Source: Gammaproteobacteria bacterium
Lineage (GTDB): Bacteria; Pseudomonadota; Gammaproteobacteria; Magnimaribacterales; AG-339-G14
Assembly: GCA_003331625.1 (NCBI GenBank)
Contig: QOPF01000001.1
Coordinates: 231,474 to 269,297 of the forward strand
Length of the DNA: 37,824 nt
Reading direction: 5' to 3'
Part shown: piece by piece, positions 19,748 through 27,478 of the stretch
How the letters are laid out: every line of letters begins with the position of its first letter
How positions within the stretch are numbered: position 1 is the first letter of the stretch
Notes under the pieces: model-generated
The model's database searches: none
What the model saw: only the letters and a program-made list of their open reading frames with translations
What the model was told of the DNA's origin: nothing
Translations under genes and position numbers: made by a program

Positions 19748-20562
19748 TGCCCTTAATCCAATTTATGGAGGCCTTAGGTAATAATTTTGTAATCATAGAT
19801 GCTGTTACCCAAGATTTTAATTTTGATAAAAAACTAATTAAAAAATTAGTTAATAACGATGAATATCCTGTTTTTGATCAAATTCTAATAATTGAACCTC
19901 CAAAATCAGAGTCAGCAGATTTTTCAATCAGAATCTATAACATCGATGGTAGTGAGGCTGAAAATTGTGTAAATGGTGTGAGATGCGTAGCAAAGTACTT
20001 ATGCGATCAAAAGATTTCAGTAAATAACAAAATAAAATTACTTGTAAAAAATAATTTACTTTCTGTTGAAAAAATAAACGATGAATTTATTGTAGAAAAT
20101 CCTTTCTCTTTTGTACCTGATAATATTGGGCTTAAAAATGAATCACATATTTTCTCCCTAAATAAAGATGATCAGAAGGTTGAATGTTTTGGAGTTGCGG
20201 TCGGAAATCCGCATGCTGTTATCTTTAATGATGAATTAAAATTAGACGTTGAATTGTTTGGTAACTTTTTACAGGAGAGTAATATTTTTAAAAACGGCGT
20301 AAATGTTGGCTTTGTTGAAGTTATTAATCCTAATGAGATAAATTTAAGAGTTTACGAAAGAGGAGTAGGAGAAACTCAGGCTTGTGGAAGTGGAGCTTGT
20401 GCAGCTGCTGTTGCTTGTGCTCTCTCAAAAGAAATGAAGTCAGAAATTAAAATAAATTTCCATCAAGGACAAGTACTCACAAGAGTGGATGTTGAAAATT
20501 CGAAGGTTTTTCTAATTGGAAAAGCTAATTATCGTAAAGAAAACGTAATCCTAGAAAATTGA
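19747..20562 (+). CDS. dapF: Diaminopimelate epimerase
   Basis: Cofactor-free epimerase converting LL- to meso-diaminopimelate, for lysine and peptidoglycan. The 271-aa protein has two homologous halves with catalytic Cys74 (AENCVNGVRC) and Cys213 (QACGSGAC), plus GNPH and the ERGVGET loop. The first cysteine motif reads C-V-N-G rather than the usual C-G-N-G, an uncommon change right beside the catalytic residue. It begins on the last base of lysA. Confidence 0.96.
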   Translation: MPLIQFMEALGNNFVIIDAVTQDFNFDKKLIKKLVNNDEYPVFDQILIIEPPKSESADFSIRIYNIDGSEAENCVNGVRCVAKYLCDQKISVNNKIKLLVKNNLLSVEKINDEFIVENPFSFVPDNIGLKNESHIFSLNKDDQKVECFGVAVGNPHAVIFNDELKLDVELFGNFLQESNIFKNGVNVGFVEVINPNEINLRVYERGVGETQACGSGACAAAVACALSKEMKSEIKINFHQGQVLTRVDVENSKVFLIGKANYRKENVILEN

Positions 20563-20569
20563 AGTGAAA

Positions 20570-21247
20570 ATGTTTAGCAAATCTTTAAAGCCAGAAGAAG
20601 TGATAAATTTTCTGAAAAAAAATCCTGATTTTTTTATTGAGTATCCTGATGCAATAGAATCTCTAGAGATTAAACACGAATCTGGGGAAGCTGTTAGTTT
20701 TATTGAAAAACAAGTTCAATTAATAAAAGCTAAAAACCTAGAAACAAGTACAAAACTAAAAGAATTTATTATCAATGCTAAAGAGAATGAAATTCTTTTT
20801 CTAAAAATAAAAAAACTTATAGGTATCATCTTAAATTCCGAAGATTTGGAAAGACTATTAACTTCTACAGAAAATTTTTTTGAAAAAGAATTAGGGTCAG
20901 AAAAATGTAAAATATTTTTTTTTACTCAAGATGACCTTTTCAAGGTATCTGATGGAAGAGTAATACAACCAGAAATAGCAACTCCTGTTTTTTCAAGCAT
21001 CTTTAAGACTAAGAACATTTATTTAGGTGGAATTTCTAATAATGTAGCTTCGCTTACCTTTGGAGCAAAGGCAGGCTTTCAAGAATCTGCTATTTGTAAA
21101 TTAAATTCAAAAGAAGTTGCTGGTATATTGATTTTAGGATCCTCATCTCAACAGAAATATACTCCAGATCAAGATACGCTATTTTTAAATTTTGTTCTTG
21201 AAGTCCTTAGTCATCAAATAGATAAGTTAATTGAAGTCCGAAATTAG
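20570..21247 (+). CDS. DUF484 family protein (YigA-like)
   Basis: DUF484/YigA family protein, here 225 aa, with the usual N-terminal helical part (EEVINFLKKNPDFFIEYPD) and a GAF-like C-terminal half. Function is unknown; it is almost always placed between dapF and xerC. I start at the ATG at 20570; a GTG at 20564 would add only two residues. The gene overlaps the TTG start of xerC by 17 nt. Confidence 0.88.
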   Translation: MFSKSLKPEEVINFLKKNPDFFIEYPDAIESLEIKHESGEAVSFIEKQVQLIKAKNLETSTKLKEFIINAKENEILFLKIKKLIGIILNSEDLERLLTSTENFFEKELGSEKCKIFFFTQDDLFKVSDGRVIQPEIATPVFSSIFKTKNIYLGGISNNVASLTFGAKAGFQESAICKLNSKEVAGILILGSSSQQKYTPDQDTLFLNFVLEVLSHQIDKLIEVRN

Positions 21248-22130
21248 TAAATCAGTAAAACATTTTTTGCTCTTTCTAAAAGAGACTAGAAATTATTCAG
21301 ACCATACTCTTAAGAGTTATAAAAATGATTTAAATAAATTTGATCTTTTTTTAAAAGATAATGAGGTTTCTCAATATTCCGAAATCAATAATTCAACTGT
21401 AAGAAACTTTCTAGGCCTTTATAGAAGAAAAGGCCTCAGTCCAAGAAGTCTGGCTAGGATTTTGTCTTCGTTAAGAAGTTTTTTTAAATTTCTTAAGACT
21501 GAAGGAAACCTATTAAATGATCCTACCGTAGGTATTTCAGCTCCAAAACAAGAATCCTTACTTCCCAAAGCATTAGATACAGATATGATTGATAAGCTCT
21601 TGAATTTTAAGCCTAAAAATTGGATTGAATCTAGAGATAAAGCTTCTATGGAGTTAATTTATTCATCCGGTTTAAGGCTATCAGAACTTTGCTCATTAGA
21701 TTTAAAAGATCTGCTTCTGGAAGAACAAATGTGTCGGGTTTTGGGAAAAGGAAATAAAGAGAGAATTTGTCCAATTGGTTCAAAAGCAATTGAAGCTCTA
21801 GAAGATTGGTTTTCTCATAGAGGTAAAATAGCAAAAGATGACGTAAAGGCAGTATTTGTTAATAAGGAAGGAAACAGATTGGGTCCTCGAACTGTTCAAG
21901 TAAGATTAAAGAAAATAAGCTTAGATAGGGGCTTGCCATATATTCATCCACACATGTTAAGACATTCCTTTGCCACTCATATTTTAGAATCCAGTGGAGA
22001 TTTAAGAGCTGTTCAAGAATTACTAGGACATGCTAACCTTAGTACCACTCAAATCTACACAAAATTAGATTTCCAGCATTTGGCAAAGGTTTATGACAAA
22101 AGCCATCCTCATGCAAAAAATAAAAAATGA
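21231..22130 (+). CDS. xerC: Tyrosine recombinase XerC
   Basis: Site-specific recombinase that, with XerD, resolves chromosome dimers at dif. The 299-aa protein keeps the catalytic set: Arg149 (SSGLRLSE), Lys173, His241 and Arg244 (HPHMLRHSFA), His267 (LLGHANL) and Tyr276 (IYTKLD). The start must be the TTG at 21231: a stop codon lies immediately before it in frame and the next possible start would cut into the SAM-like N-domain. It overlaps DUF484 by 17 nt and the HAD gene by 4 nt. The place after dapF-DUF484 is classical for xerC rather than xerD. Confidence 0.96.
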   Translation: MKSEISKSVKHFLLFLKETRNYSDHTLKSYKNDLNKFDLFLKDNEVSQYSEINNSTVRNFLGLYRRKGLSPRSLARILSSLRSFFKFLKTEGNLLNDPTVGISAPKQESLLPKALDTDMIDKLLNFKPKNWIESRDKASMELIYSSGLRLSELCSLDLKDLLLEEQMCRVLGKGNKERICPIGSKAIEALEDWFSHRGKIAKDDVKAVFVNKEGNRLGPRTVQVRLKKISLDRGLPYIHPHMLRHSFATHILESSGDLRAVQELLGHANLSTTQIYTKLDFQHLAKVYDKSHPHAKNKK

Positions 22131-22825
22131 ATATTAAAGCCGTTACTTTTGATTTAGATGATACTTTGTGGCCTCTTAGAGAAGTTATTATCCATGCTCA
22201 TAAAGAATCCAATAATTGGCTCATTGAAAAATATCCTGAAATGAAGAATGTTTTATTTACTGAACAGGAACAAAAAATGTGGCAAACGCTGATTTCAAAA
22301 GATGGCACCTTAAGACATAAACTTTCCGAATTACGAATAAAAGTTATTGAAACTCTTTTGCTAGAAAACGGTATAGAAGAAAATGAAGCTAGTTCTTCGT
22401 CGAAAACGGCGTTTGATATTTTTTTAAACCTCCGTCACGACATAAAATATTTCGAGGGTACTCTTGAAGTATTGGAATCTTTAAAAGAAAAATATGTTTT
22501 AGGAGTTTTAACAAATGGTAATGCTAGTATTGAAACTTTAAAAATTGATCATTTATTTGATTTCTATTTGAACGCTGAGATGGTGGGTGATAGCAAACCA
22601 GGTGCCGTAATGTTTGAAGAAGCTCTAAAGATTACCGATTTAAAACCTGAAGAAATTTGTCATATTGGCGATCATCCAGAAAATGACGTTGAAGCAGCTA
22701 TAACAATTGGGATGAGAGCCATTTGGCTTAATCTTTTAAATGCTGAATGGCCTAAAGATAAAAATTTTGAGCCAATCGAAGTTACTTCTTGGTATGACTT
22801 AGAGGAGAAAATTTCTAATCTATAA
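22127..22825 (+). CDS. yigB: HAD-superfamily phosphatase (YigB-like)
   Basis: HAD hydrolase of 232 aa with motif I FDLDDTLWP (nucleophile Asp), motif II LTNGN, a lysine in GDSKPG and motif IV GDHPENDVEAA. YigB of E. coli dephosphorylates FMN and related compounds, and the gene follows xerC there as it does here. The substrate is inferred from this position. It overlaps xerC by 4 nt (ATGA) and its 3' end overlaps the convergent cytochrome c5 gene by 6 nt. Confidence 0.9.
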   Translation: MNIKAVTFDLDDTLWPLREVIIHAHKESNNWLIEKYPEMKNVLFTEQEQKMWQTLISKDGTLRHKLSELRIKVIETLLLENGIEENEASSSSKTAFDIFLNLRHDIKYFEGTLEVLESLKEKYVLGVLTNGNASIETLKIDHLFDFYLNAEMVGDSKPGAVMFEEALKITDLKPEEICHIGDHPENDVEAAITIGMRAIWLNLLNAEWPKDKNFEPIEVTSWYDLEEKISNL

Positions 22826-23170
22826 AGCGTTTAACATATATTGAACTGCTTCTTCTAACTCAGACGAAGTGCAATTCATACACAATCCCATAGCGGGCAT
22901 ACCACGGAGACCGTTTTTTACACTGTGAGTTAGCTCTTCAAGAGTTTTATTTTTTCTTTCTCCCCAAGATGAAGAATTACCAAAAATTGGAGCTCCTGCT
23001 AGTCCTGCTTGATGGCATACAGAACAGGAAATCTCATAAACATTTTTTCCATTTCTAATTTCACTTGAAGAATTTTGGGTCAGGACAGCTTCTGAAAAAA
23101 AAATGAAAAGAAAAAAAATAAGACTTAATTTTATAAAATTTACATTTTTATAATCTAGAAAGATATTCAT
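22820..23170 (-). CDS. Cytochrome c5-family monoheme cytochrome
   Basis: Periplasmic electron carrier of 116 aa. A hydrophobic signal or anchor segment spans about 14-30. The heme site is CSVCH at 49-53 and the axial Met is in RGMPAMG (Met91 likely). A second cysteine pair, Cys97 and Cys100 in GLCMNC, is the hallmark of the c5 group. The ATG at 23170 overlaps the blue copper gene by 23 nt, so the two are co-transcribed and probably exchange electrons. Unlike the c5 proteins I have in mind, it lacks the ERI-x-P leader before the heme domain; that element is found on the copper protein instead. Confidence 0.92.
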   Translation of the reverse strand: MNIFLDYKNVNFIKLSLIFFLFIFFSEAVLTQNSSSEIRNGKNVYEISCSVCHQAGLAGAPIFGNSSSWGERKNKTLEELTHSVKNGLRGMPAMGLCMNCTSSELEEAVQYMLNAL

Positions 23171-23753
23171 CTAGTCTTTCTTGATTCATTACAAAAGTTG
23201 ATTTCAATGAACTTGCAGCTGATTGAATCTCATTTAGATTTACTGCTTCACCGACTTGAATAACACCAATCATAGCCATCATTGCATGAGGCGTGCAGTT
23301 GTAAACATAAACGCCTTCCGTATCAAACGTAACACTAATGTTTTCATTTATTGCTCCGTTCCAACTACTAGCATTGCTTGGAATCATATTCGGCAAAGAG
23401 GCCGAATTATGCATAGGATCTACCAGAACAAAATTAACAGTATCTCCAACAGAAACCTTAATGACCGCTGGTTCAAATACCATACTGCCATCTTCTCCTG
23501 CATTAAGCATTTTTACTTCATGAACATTACCTTCAGAAAGTTTGACTTTGTTAGCTGTCGAAGGCGCAGCTGAAGTATTATTATTTATAGCGACTTTATA
23601 ACCCGGTCCTGAAGTTTCTATTCCGCAGTCATCGGTACTAAGGCAGACACTTGCAAAAGATGAAATTCTTTCTGATATCGCTTCTTCTCGCATATCCTCC
23701 ATAAAAGAATTAGAAGAAATTAAAAGCATGGAAACTAATACTAAATTTTTCAT
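23148..23753 (-). CDS. Pseudoazurin-like blue copper protein with N-terminal extension
   Basis: Type 1 copper protein of 201 aa. The C-terminal domain (about 77-170) is pseudoazurin-like: it opens HEVKMLN, continues VFEPAVIKVSVGDTV, and has the four copper ligands His115, Cys153, His156 and Met161 at exactly the pseudoazurin spacing (38, 3 and 5 residues apart). An N-terminal signal (about 1-16) is followed by a helical AISERISS segment and a Cys37/Cys43 pair (VCLSTDDCG), then a low-complexity linker rich in Asn, Ser, Thr and Ala. About 30 residues follow the copper domain. It is co-transcribed with a cytochrome c5, a plausible redox partner. A TATAAT lies so close to the ATG that the mRNA may be leaderless. 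Confidence 0.88.
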   Translation of the reverse strand: MKNLVLVSMLLISSNSFMEDMREEAISERISSFASVCLSTDDCGIETSGPGYKVAINNNTSAAPSTANKVKLSEGNVHEVKMLNAGEDGSMVFEPAVIKVSVGDTVNFVLVDPMHNSASLPNMIPSNASSWNGAINENISVTFDTEGVYVYNCTPHAMMAMIGVIQVGEAVNLNEIQSAASSLKSTFVMNQERLDEYLSRL

Positions 23754-23863
23754 GCAGGGATTATAGTTTATAGCTTGAGATAATTGGATTATGGGCTTAC
23801 TTTGTCCTTAAAAGGTTTAAGCTTATTTATAAAAATTTTAAGGGCTTAAAAAATAATGAGAGT
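23754..23863 (-). promoter_or_regulatory. hflX-pseudoazurin spacer: candidate promoter and interlocked inverted repeats
   Basis: This 110-bp spacer lies after hflX and before the copper protein gene, both leftward. A perfect TATAAT on the minus strand (plus 23760-23765) ends 6 nt before the ATG at 23753, which would make the ATG about the first transcribed base. No good -35 box is seen. Further up are two overlapping inverted repeats: CCTTAAAA/TTTTAAGG (23806-23813, 23836-23843) and TTTAAGC/GCTTAAA (23816-23822, 23844-23850). They could form an operator or part of the hflX 3' end. Confidence 0.4.
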
Positions 23864-25180
23864 CTAGAGTCTTTTGCCAATTTCTATTTTTTTTGTATTT
23901 GAGTCAAATAGAATTTCTACTTGAGAAGTTTCTAGATATTCTTTTAATAAATCATTTCCCACTTTGAGTTGTAAATGCCATTCATGATCTTTTGCCACTT
24001 CGTCAAGAACACAACCTTCTCGATAAAGGCTTGCCCTTTCCGCTGAACAAAGATGAGGTACGGATACCCAACCACTGAATAGACCATTATTTGTTAGCTC
24101 TATAATTCTTTCTTTTAAAAAATTAATGCCTTGTTTTTTTTCAGCAGAGATAAAAACCTCTTCAGGATTTTGTATCTCTAATTCTTTGAGCTTAGAATCA
24201 GATAAGTAATCTACTTTGTTGTTTACAATGAGTTGTGGAATGTTATCAATCTTTAAATCTTTCATGATTTTCATCACTTCCTTTTGTTTTAAGGTTTTTT
24301 CAGGATCATTGATATCTACCAGATGTAATAATAAATCTGCAGATCTAAGGTCATCTAAAGTAGTTTTGAATGATTCAACTAATTCAGTAGGAATTTCTGA
24401 AATAAATCCAACCGTGTCTGTAAAAAGAATAGCCCTACTTCCTGGGCTTAGATTTTTTCTAGTTACTGAATCTAGCGTTGCAAACAATTGATCTGCTTTA
24501 TACTCATTGCCTCCAGTTAAAGCATTAAACAAAGTTGTTTTTCCAGCATTGGTGTATCCAACTAAAGCTACTATTTTGTTTTTGCCTTTTTTTCGAGCAT
24601 ACCTATTTAAGGATTTTTGATTATGGCTTTTTTCTAATTTCTTTTTTAAGGATTTAATCCTATTGCCAATCAATCTTCTATCTGTTTCAAGTTGAGTTTC
24701 TCCTGGGCCACGAAGACCAATTCCTCCTTTTTGCCTTTCTAAATGAGTCCACCCTCGAACCAATCTGGTAGATAAATGAGTTAATTGCGCCAACTCAACT
24801 TGTAATTTTCCAACGTGACTGAAAGCTCTTTTAGCAAAAATATCTAAGATCAATCCAGTTCTATCCAAAACTCTTGTTTTTAAATATTTTTCAATATTTC
24901 TTTCTTGAGAAGGAGAAAGGGAATGGTTAAAAATGACTAATTCAATTTGATTTTTATGAATCTCTTCTTTGATTTCTTCTAATTTACCTTTTTGAATAAA
25001 ATATCTTGGCGACGCTATTTCTTGCTTTCCAATAACTTCGTTAAGAATATTAGCTCCAGCAGATCTTGCTAATTCTCTAAACTCAGCAAAAGAATTGTCA
25101 AAATTTAGAATTCTTTTTACCTTGGTAGTTTCTACTTGAACTAAAAGCGCTTTTTCAGAAAAATCTTTTTTTTGAGGCAT
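23864..25180 (-). CDS. hflX: GTPase HflX
   Basis: Ribosome-associated GTPase that splits stalled or heat-damaged 70S ribosomes. The 438-aa protein has the N-terminal HflX domain with the glycine-rich segment GGIGLRGPGETQLETDRR (about 152-169), then the G domain: P-loop GYTNAGKTT at 208-216, DTVGFI and NKVD. The start ATG shares one base with the methyltransferase stop (TAATG). It is away from hfq/miaA, its usual neighbours, at the end of the leftward run from cytochrome c4. Confidence 0.96.
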   Translation of the reverse strand: MPQKKDFSEKALLVQVETTKVKRILNFDNSFAEFRELARSAGANILNEVIGKQEIASPRYFIQKGKLEEIKEEIHKNQIELVIFNHSLSPSQERNIEKYLKTRVLDRTGLILDIFAKRAFSHVGKLQVELAQLTHLSTRLVRGWTHLERQKGGIGLRGPGETQLETDRRLIGNRIKSLKKKLEKSHNQKSLNRYARKKGKNKIVALVGYTNAGKTTLFNALTGGNEYKADQLFATLDSVTRKNLSPGSRAILFTDTVGFISEIPTELVESFKTTLDDLRSADLLLHLVDINDPEKTLKQKEVMKIMKDLKIDNIPQLIVNNKVDYLSDSKLKELEIQNPEEVFISAEKKQGINFLKERIIELTNNGLFSGWVSVPHLCSAERASLYREGCVLDEVAKDHEWHLQLKVGNDLLKEYLETSQVEILFDSNTKKIEIGKRL

Positions 25181-26229
25181 TAAGCTTTAACTTCAAAAAC
25201 CATATTTGTACCAGTTCTAGCAGACTCTCTAACATGATTAAAACCTGCAGAATTTAATACTTCTTTAAGTCTTTTTGGGCCCGCTTGAGCACCCAAACAA
25301 AGACCAACCTCTTGAGCTCTAGAAGTAGGAACACAAACTACAGTAGAAAAGCCATAAGCCAAGCCTCCAAAGGTATTGAGATTATCTTCTAAATTATCTC
25401 CTGCAGCTGGTTCAACCAACATAAAAGTTCCATCATCAGAGAGAACATTCTTGATATGTTCTGCTACGCCAACAGGATCTCCCATGTCATGAAGAGCATC
25501 AAAAATACAAGCAAAGTCATATGACTCTTTAGGAATATCTCTGGCATCCGATACATGAAATTCTATATTTTTGAGGCCTAGTTCCTCTGCTCTTTTACTT
25601 GCTTCTTCTATGGAAGGAGCATGAAAATCATATCCATGGACTGTTGAGTTAGGGTAGGTTTGCGCCATAATTATTGTTGTGGAGCCAAGTCCGCATCCAA
25701 TATCAGCAATTTTTACACCGCCTTTAAGTTTTTCGTCAACTCCATCTAAAGATGGGATCCAATTAGTAATTAAATTTCCTACATAGCCTGGTCTGAAAAA
25801 TCTATCTGTTCCACAAAAGCAACATAAATGATGTTCTCCCCAAGGCCTTCCCTTTCCAGATTTAAACGTTTCAACTGCTTTTTCATGTTCTGCATACTGA
25901 CCTACAATCGCTTGAAAATATCCTTGAAGACAAGTTGGCTGACCATCTTGAGCAAAAACTGCCGACTGTTCTGGGGTTAAAAAAAATTTTTCTTCGGCTG
26001 AATCATAAGTTACGTATCCATTTGCTGCGTTTGAAGACAAAAATTCTCTTAGATATCTTTCATCTAAATTTGCTGCTTGCGCAATTTCTTGAGTTGTTGC
26101 CGGACCAAGTTTATCCATAGTGACGTAAACTTCTGATTGATCTCCGATGTAAGCAAGCAAAAGTCCCACTGCTCCAGCAGCATCTCCAATGACTTTTTGA
26201 GTAAGTTGACTTAATTTTTCAGCATCCAT
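25180..26229 (-). CDS. SAM-dependent methyltransferase with N-terminal winged helix
   Basis: Class I methyltransferase of 349 aa, substrate unknown. An N-terminal winged-helix domain (about 1-95: TTQEIAQAANLDERYLREFL) is followed by a linker with a cysteine cluster, CCFCG at 136-140, and a Rossmann domain with SAM motif I ADIGCGLGSTT (about 175-185). The layout is that of the Rv2258c-like group and of O-methyltransferases of secondary metabolism. A strong AAGGAG site precedes the ATG. It lies 57 bp downstream of the CoA-transferase gene and shares a base with hflX, so it may belong with either. Confidence 0.85.
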   Translation of the reverse strand: MDAEKLSQLTQKVIGDAAGAVGLLLAYIGDQSEVYVTMDKLGPATTQEIAQAANLDERYLREFLSSNAANGYVTYDSAEEKFFLTPEQSAVFAQDGQPTCLQGYFQAIVGQYAEHEKAVETFKSGKGRPWGEHHLCCFCGTDRFFRPGYVGNLITNWIPSLDGVDEKLKGGVKIADIGCGLGSTTIIMAQTYPNSTVHGYDFHAPSIEEASKRAEELGLKNIEFHVSDARDIPKESYDFACIFDALHDMGDPVGVAEHIKNVLSDDGTFMLVEPAAGDNLEDNLNTFGGLAYGFSTVVCVPTSRAQEVGLCLGAQAGPKRLKEVLNSAGFNHVRESARTGTNMVFEVKA

Positions 26230-26286
26230 GTTTTTTCTCCTTATACTTTAAATAAGTTTAGTCTTCTAAATTAACTATGAAAAGGT

Positions 26287-27477
26287 TCATATAATTTCTT
26301 TATCTTCAAGATTTTTGATGTTTTCTTCATCAAAATTCAACCAATCTCTTAAGATACTTTTAGTGTGTTCTCCAAGATTCGGTGATCGATTAAATTCTTC
26401 GGAATGATTTGAAATTTTTACTGGATTACCTGGCATTTTCACAGGGGCGCCATTTTCTTGGAGTACCTCGACAATCATATTACGTTTTAATAAATCCTGA
26501 TCTTGGAAAGTTTCAGACAAACTATTAATTGGTCCACATGGCACTCTGTTTTCTTGTAAAAGACTTAACCAAAATTCAGTCTTATTTGTTAAAAAAATAC
26601 TCTGGATAGTCTTATCTATGCTTTCTCTATTCTTTAATCTGCCTTTTCTTTCTTTGTTTTCATCTGTATCAAGCTCATTTAAATTTAAAGCCTTAACTAA
26701 ATTAGGCCAAAAGTCTTCTGCAACAACTCCAATTTGGATAAAGCCATCTTTTGTTTGATAAGAGTTGAATGGAACATGATTCATGTGTTGGTTACCAATT
26801 GGCTCTGGATCCTCGCCCGATAAAAAATGCATAGTAGCCATATAAGTTAATAAACTTACCTGAGTATCCAACATAGAAATATCAACGTGCTCGCCTACCC
26901 CGTGAGTATCTCTTGAACGTAATGCGCTTAAAATACCAATTACTGCATAAAGTCCTGCCCCAAGGTCAGCTATTGGAATGCCAGATTTTACTGGATTTTC
27001 TTTATCTATACCGGTGATAGACATAGCCCCTCCGTAACCCTGTATGAGATTATCGTAAGCAGGTCGGTTTATTTCTGTATCTCCAAAACCACTAATCGAG
27101 CAGGTAATAATTTTCGGATTTACTTTGGCAAGCTGTTTATGATCTATTCCAAGTCGTTTGGTTACACCTTGGCTAAAATTATCTACTACTACATCAGCAG
27201 CATTTACTAATTTCAAAAATAGTTCTTTGCCTGAATCTGATTTTAGATCTAATTCAAAGCTTTTTTTATTTCTTGCTAAAGTGAGGTGATAGGCGCCTAC
27301 TCCATCCAATGAATACTTAGGATCATCTTTGAGTAAATTTCTAGTGATATCGCCTTTTTTTGGTTGTTCAATTTTTACAACTTCAGCACCCAAATCTGCC
27401 AAAATCATGGTCGTGTATGGACCTGCTAGCATATGAGTTAAATCAAGAACTTTTATGCCGGTAAGAGATTGCTTCAA
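26287..27477 (-). CDS. Class III (CaiB/BaiF) CoA-transferase
   Basis: Moves CoA between carboxylic acids. The 396-aa protein has the family N-terminus (GIKVLDLTHMLAGPYTTM), ADLGAEVVKIEQP, and the catalytic aspartate as Asp171 in GIPIADLGAG. The start is a TTG at 27477, one base after the maoC stop; it is needed to keep the canonical N-terminus and no ATG is available. Next to a MaoC hydratase and a CitE lyase, the likely substrates are C5 dicarboxylates (itaconate, mesaconate or citramalate) with succinyl-CoA as donor. That role is inferred from context, not from residues. Confidence 0.9.
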   Translation of the reverse strand: MKQSLTGIKVLDLTHMLAGPYTTMILADLGAEVVKIEQPKKGDITRNLLKDDPKYSLDGVGAYHLTLARNKKSFELDLKSDSGKELFLKLVNAADVVVDNFSQGVTKRLGIDHKQLAKVNPKIITCSISGFGDTEINRPAYDNLIQGYGGAMSITGIDKENPVKSGIPIADLGAGLYAVIGILSALRSRDTHGVGEHVDISMLDTQVSLLTYMATMHFLSGEDPEPIGNQHMNHVPFNSYQTKDGFIQIGVVAEDFWPNLVKALNLNELDTDENKERKGRLKNRESIDKTIQSIFLTNKTEFWLSLLQENRVPCGPINSLSETFQDQDLLKRNMIVEVLQENGAPVKMPGNPVKISNHSEEFNRSPNLGEHTKSILRDWLNFDEENIKNLEDKEII

Positions 27478-27478
27478 C

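Noticed and set aside
23806-23850. H-type RNA pseudoknot
   Set aside because: The arm order is right but the long 13-nt middle loop and zero-length last loop are poor geometry; the stems are also AU-rich.
26277-26290. Small palindrome ATGAA-N4-TTCAT at the end of the CoA-transferase gene
   Set aside because: Five-base arms in AT-rich DNA are expected by chance and no T-tract follows.
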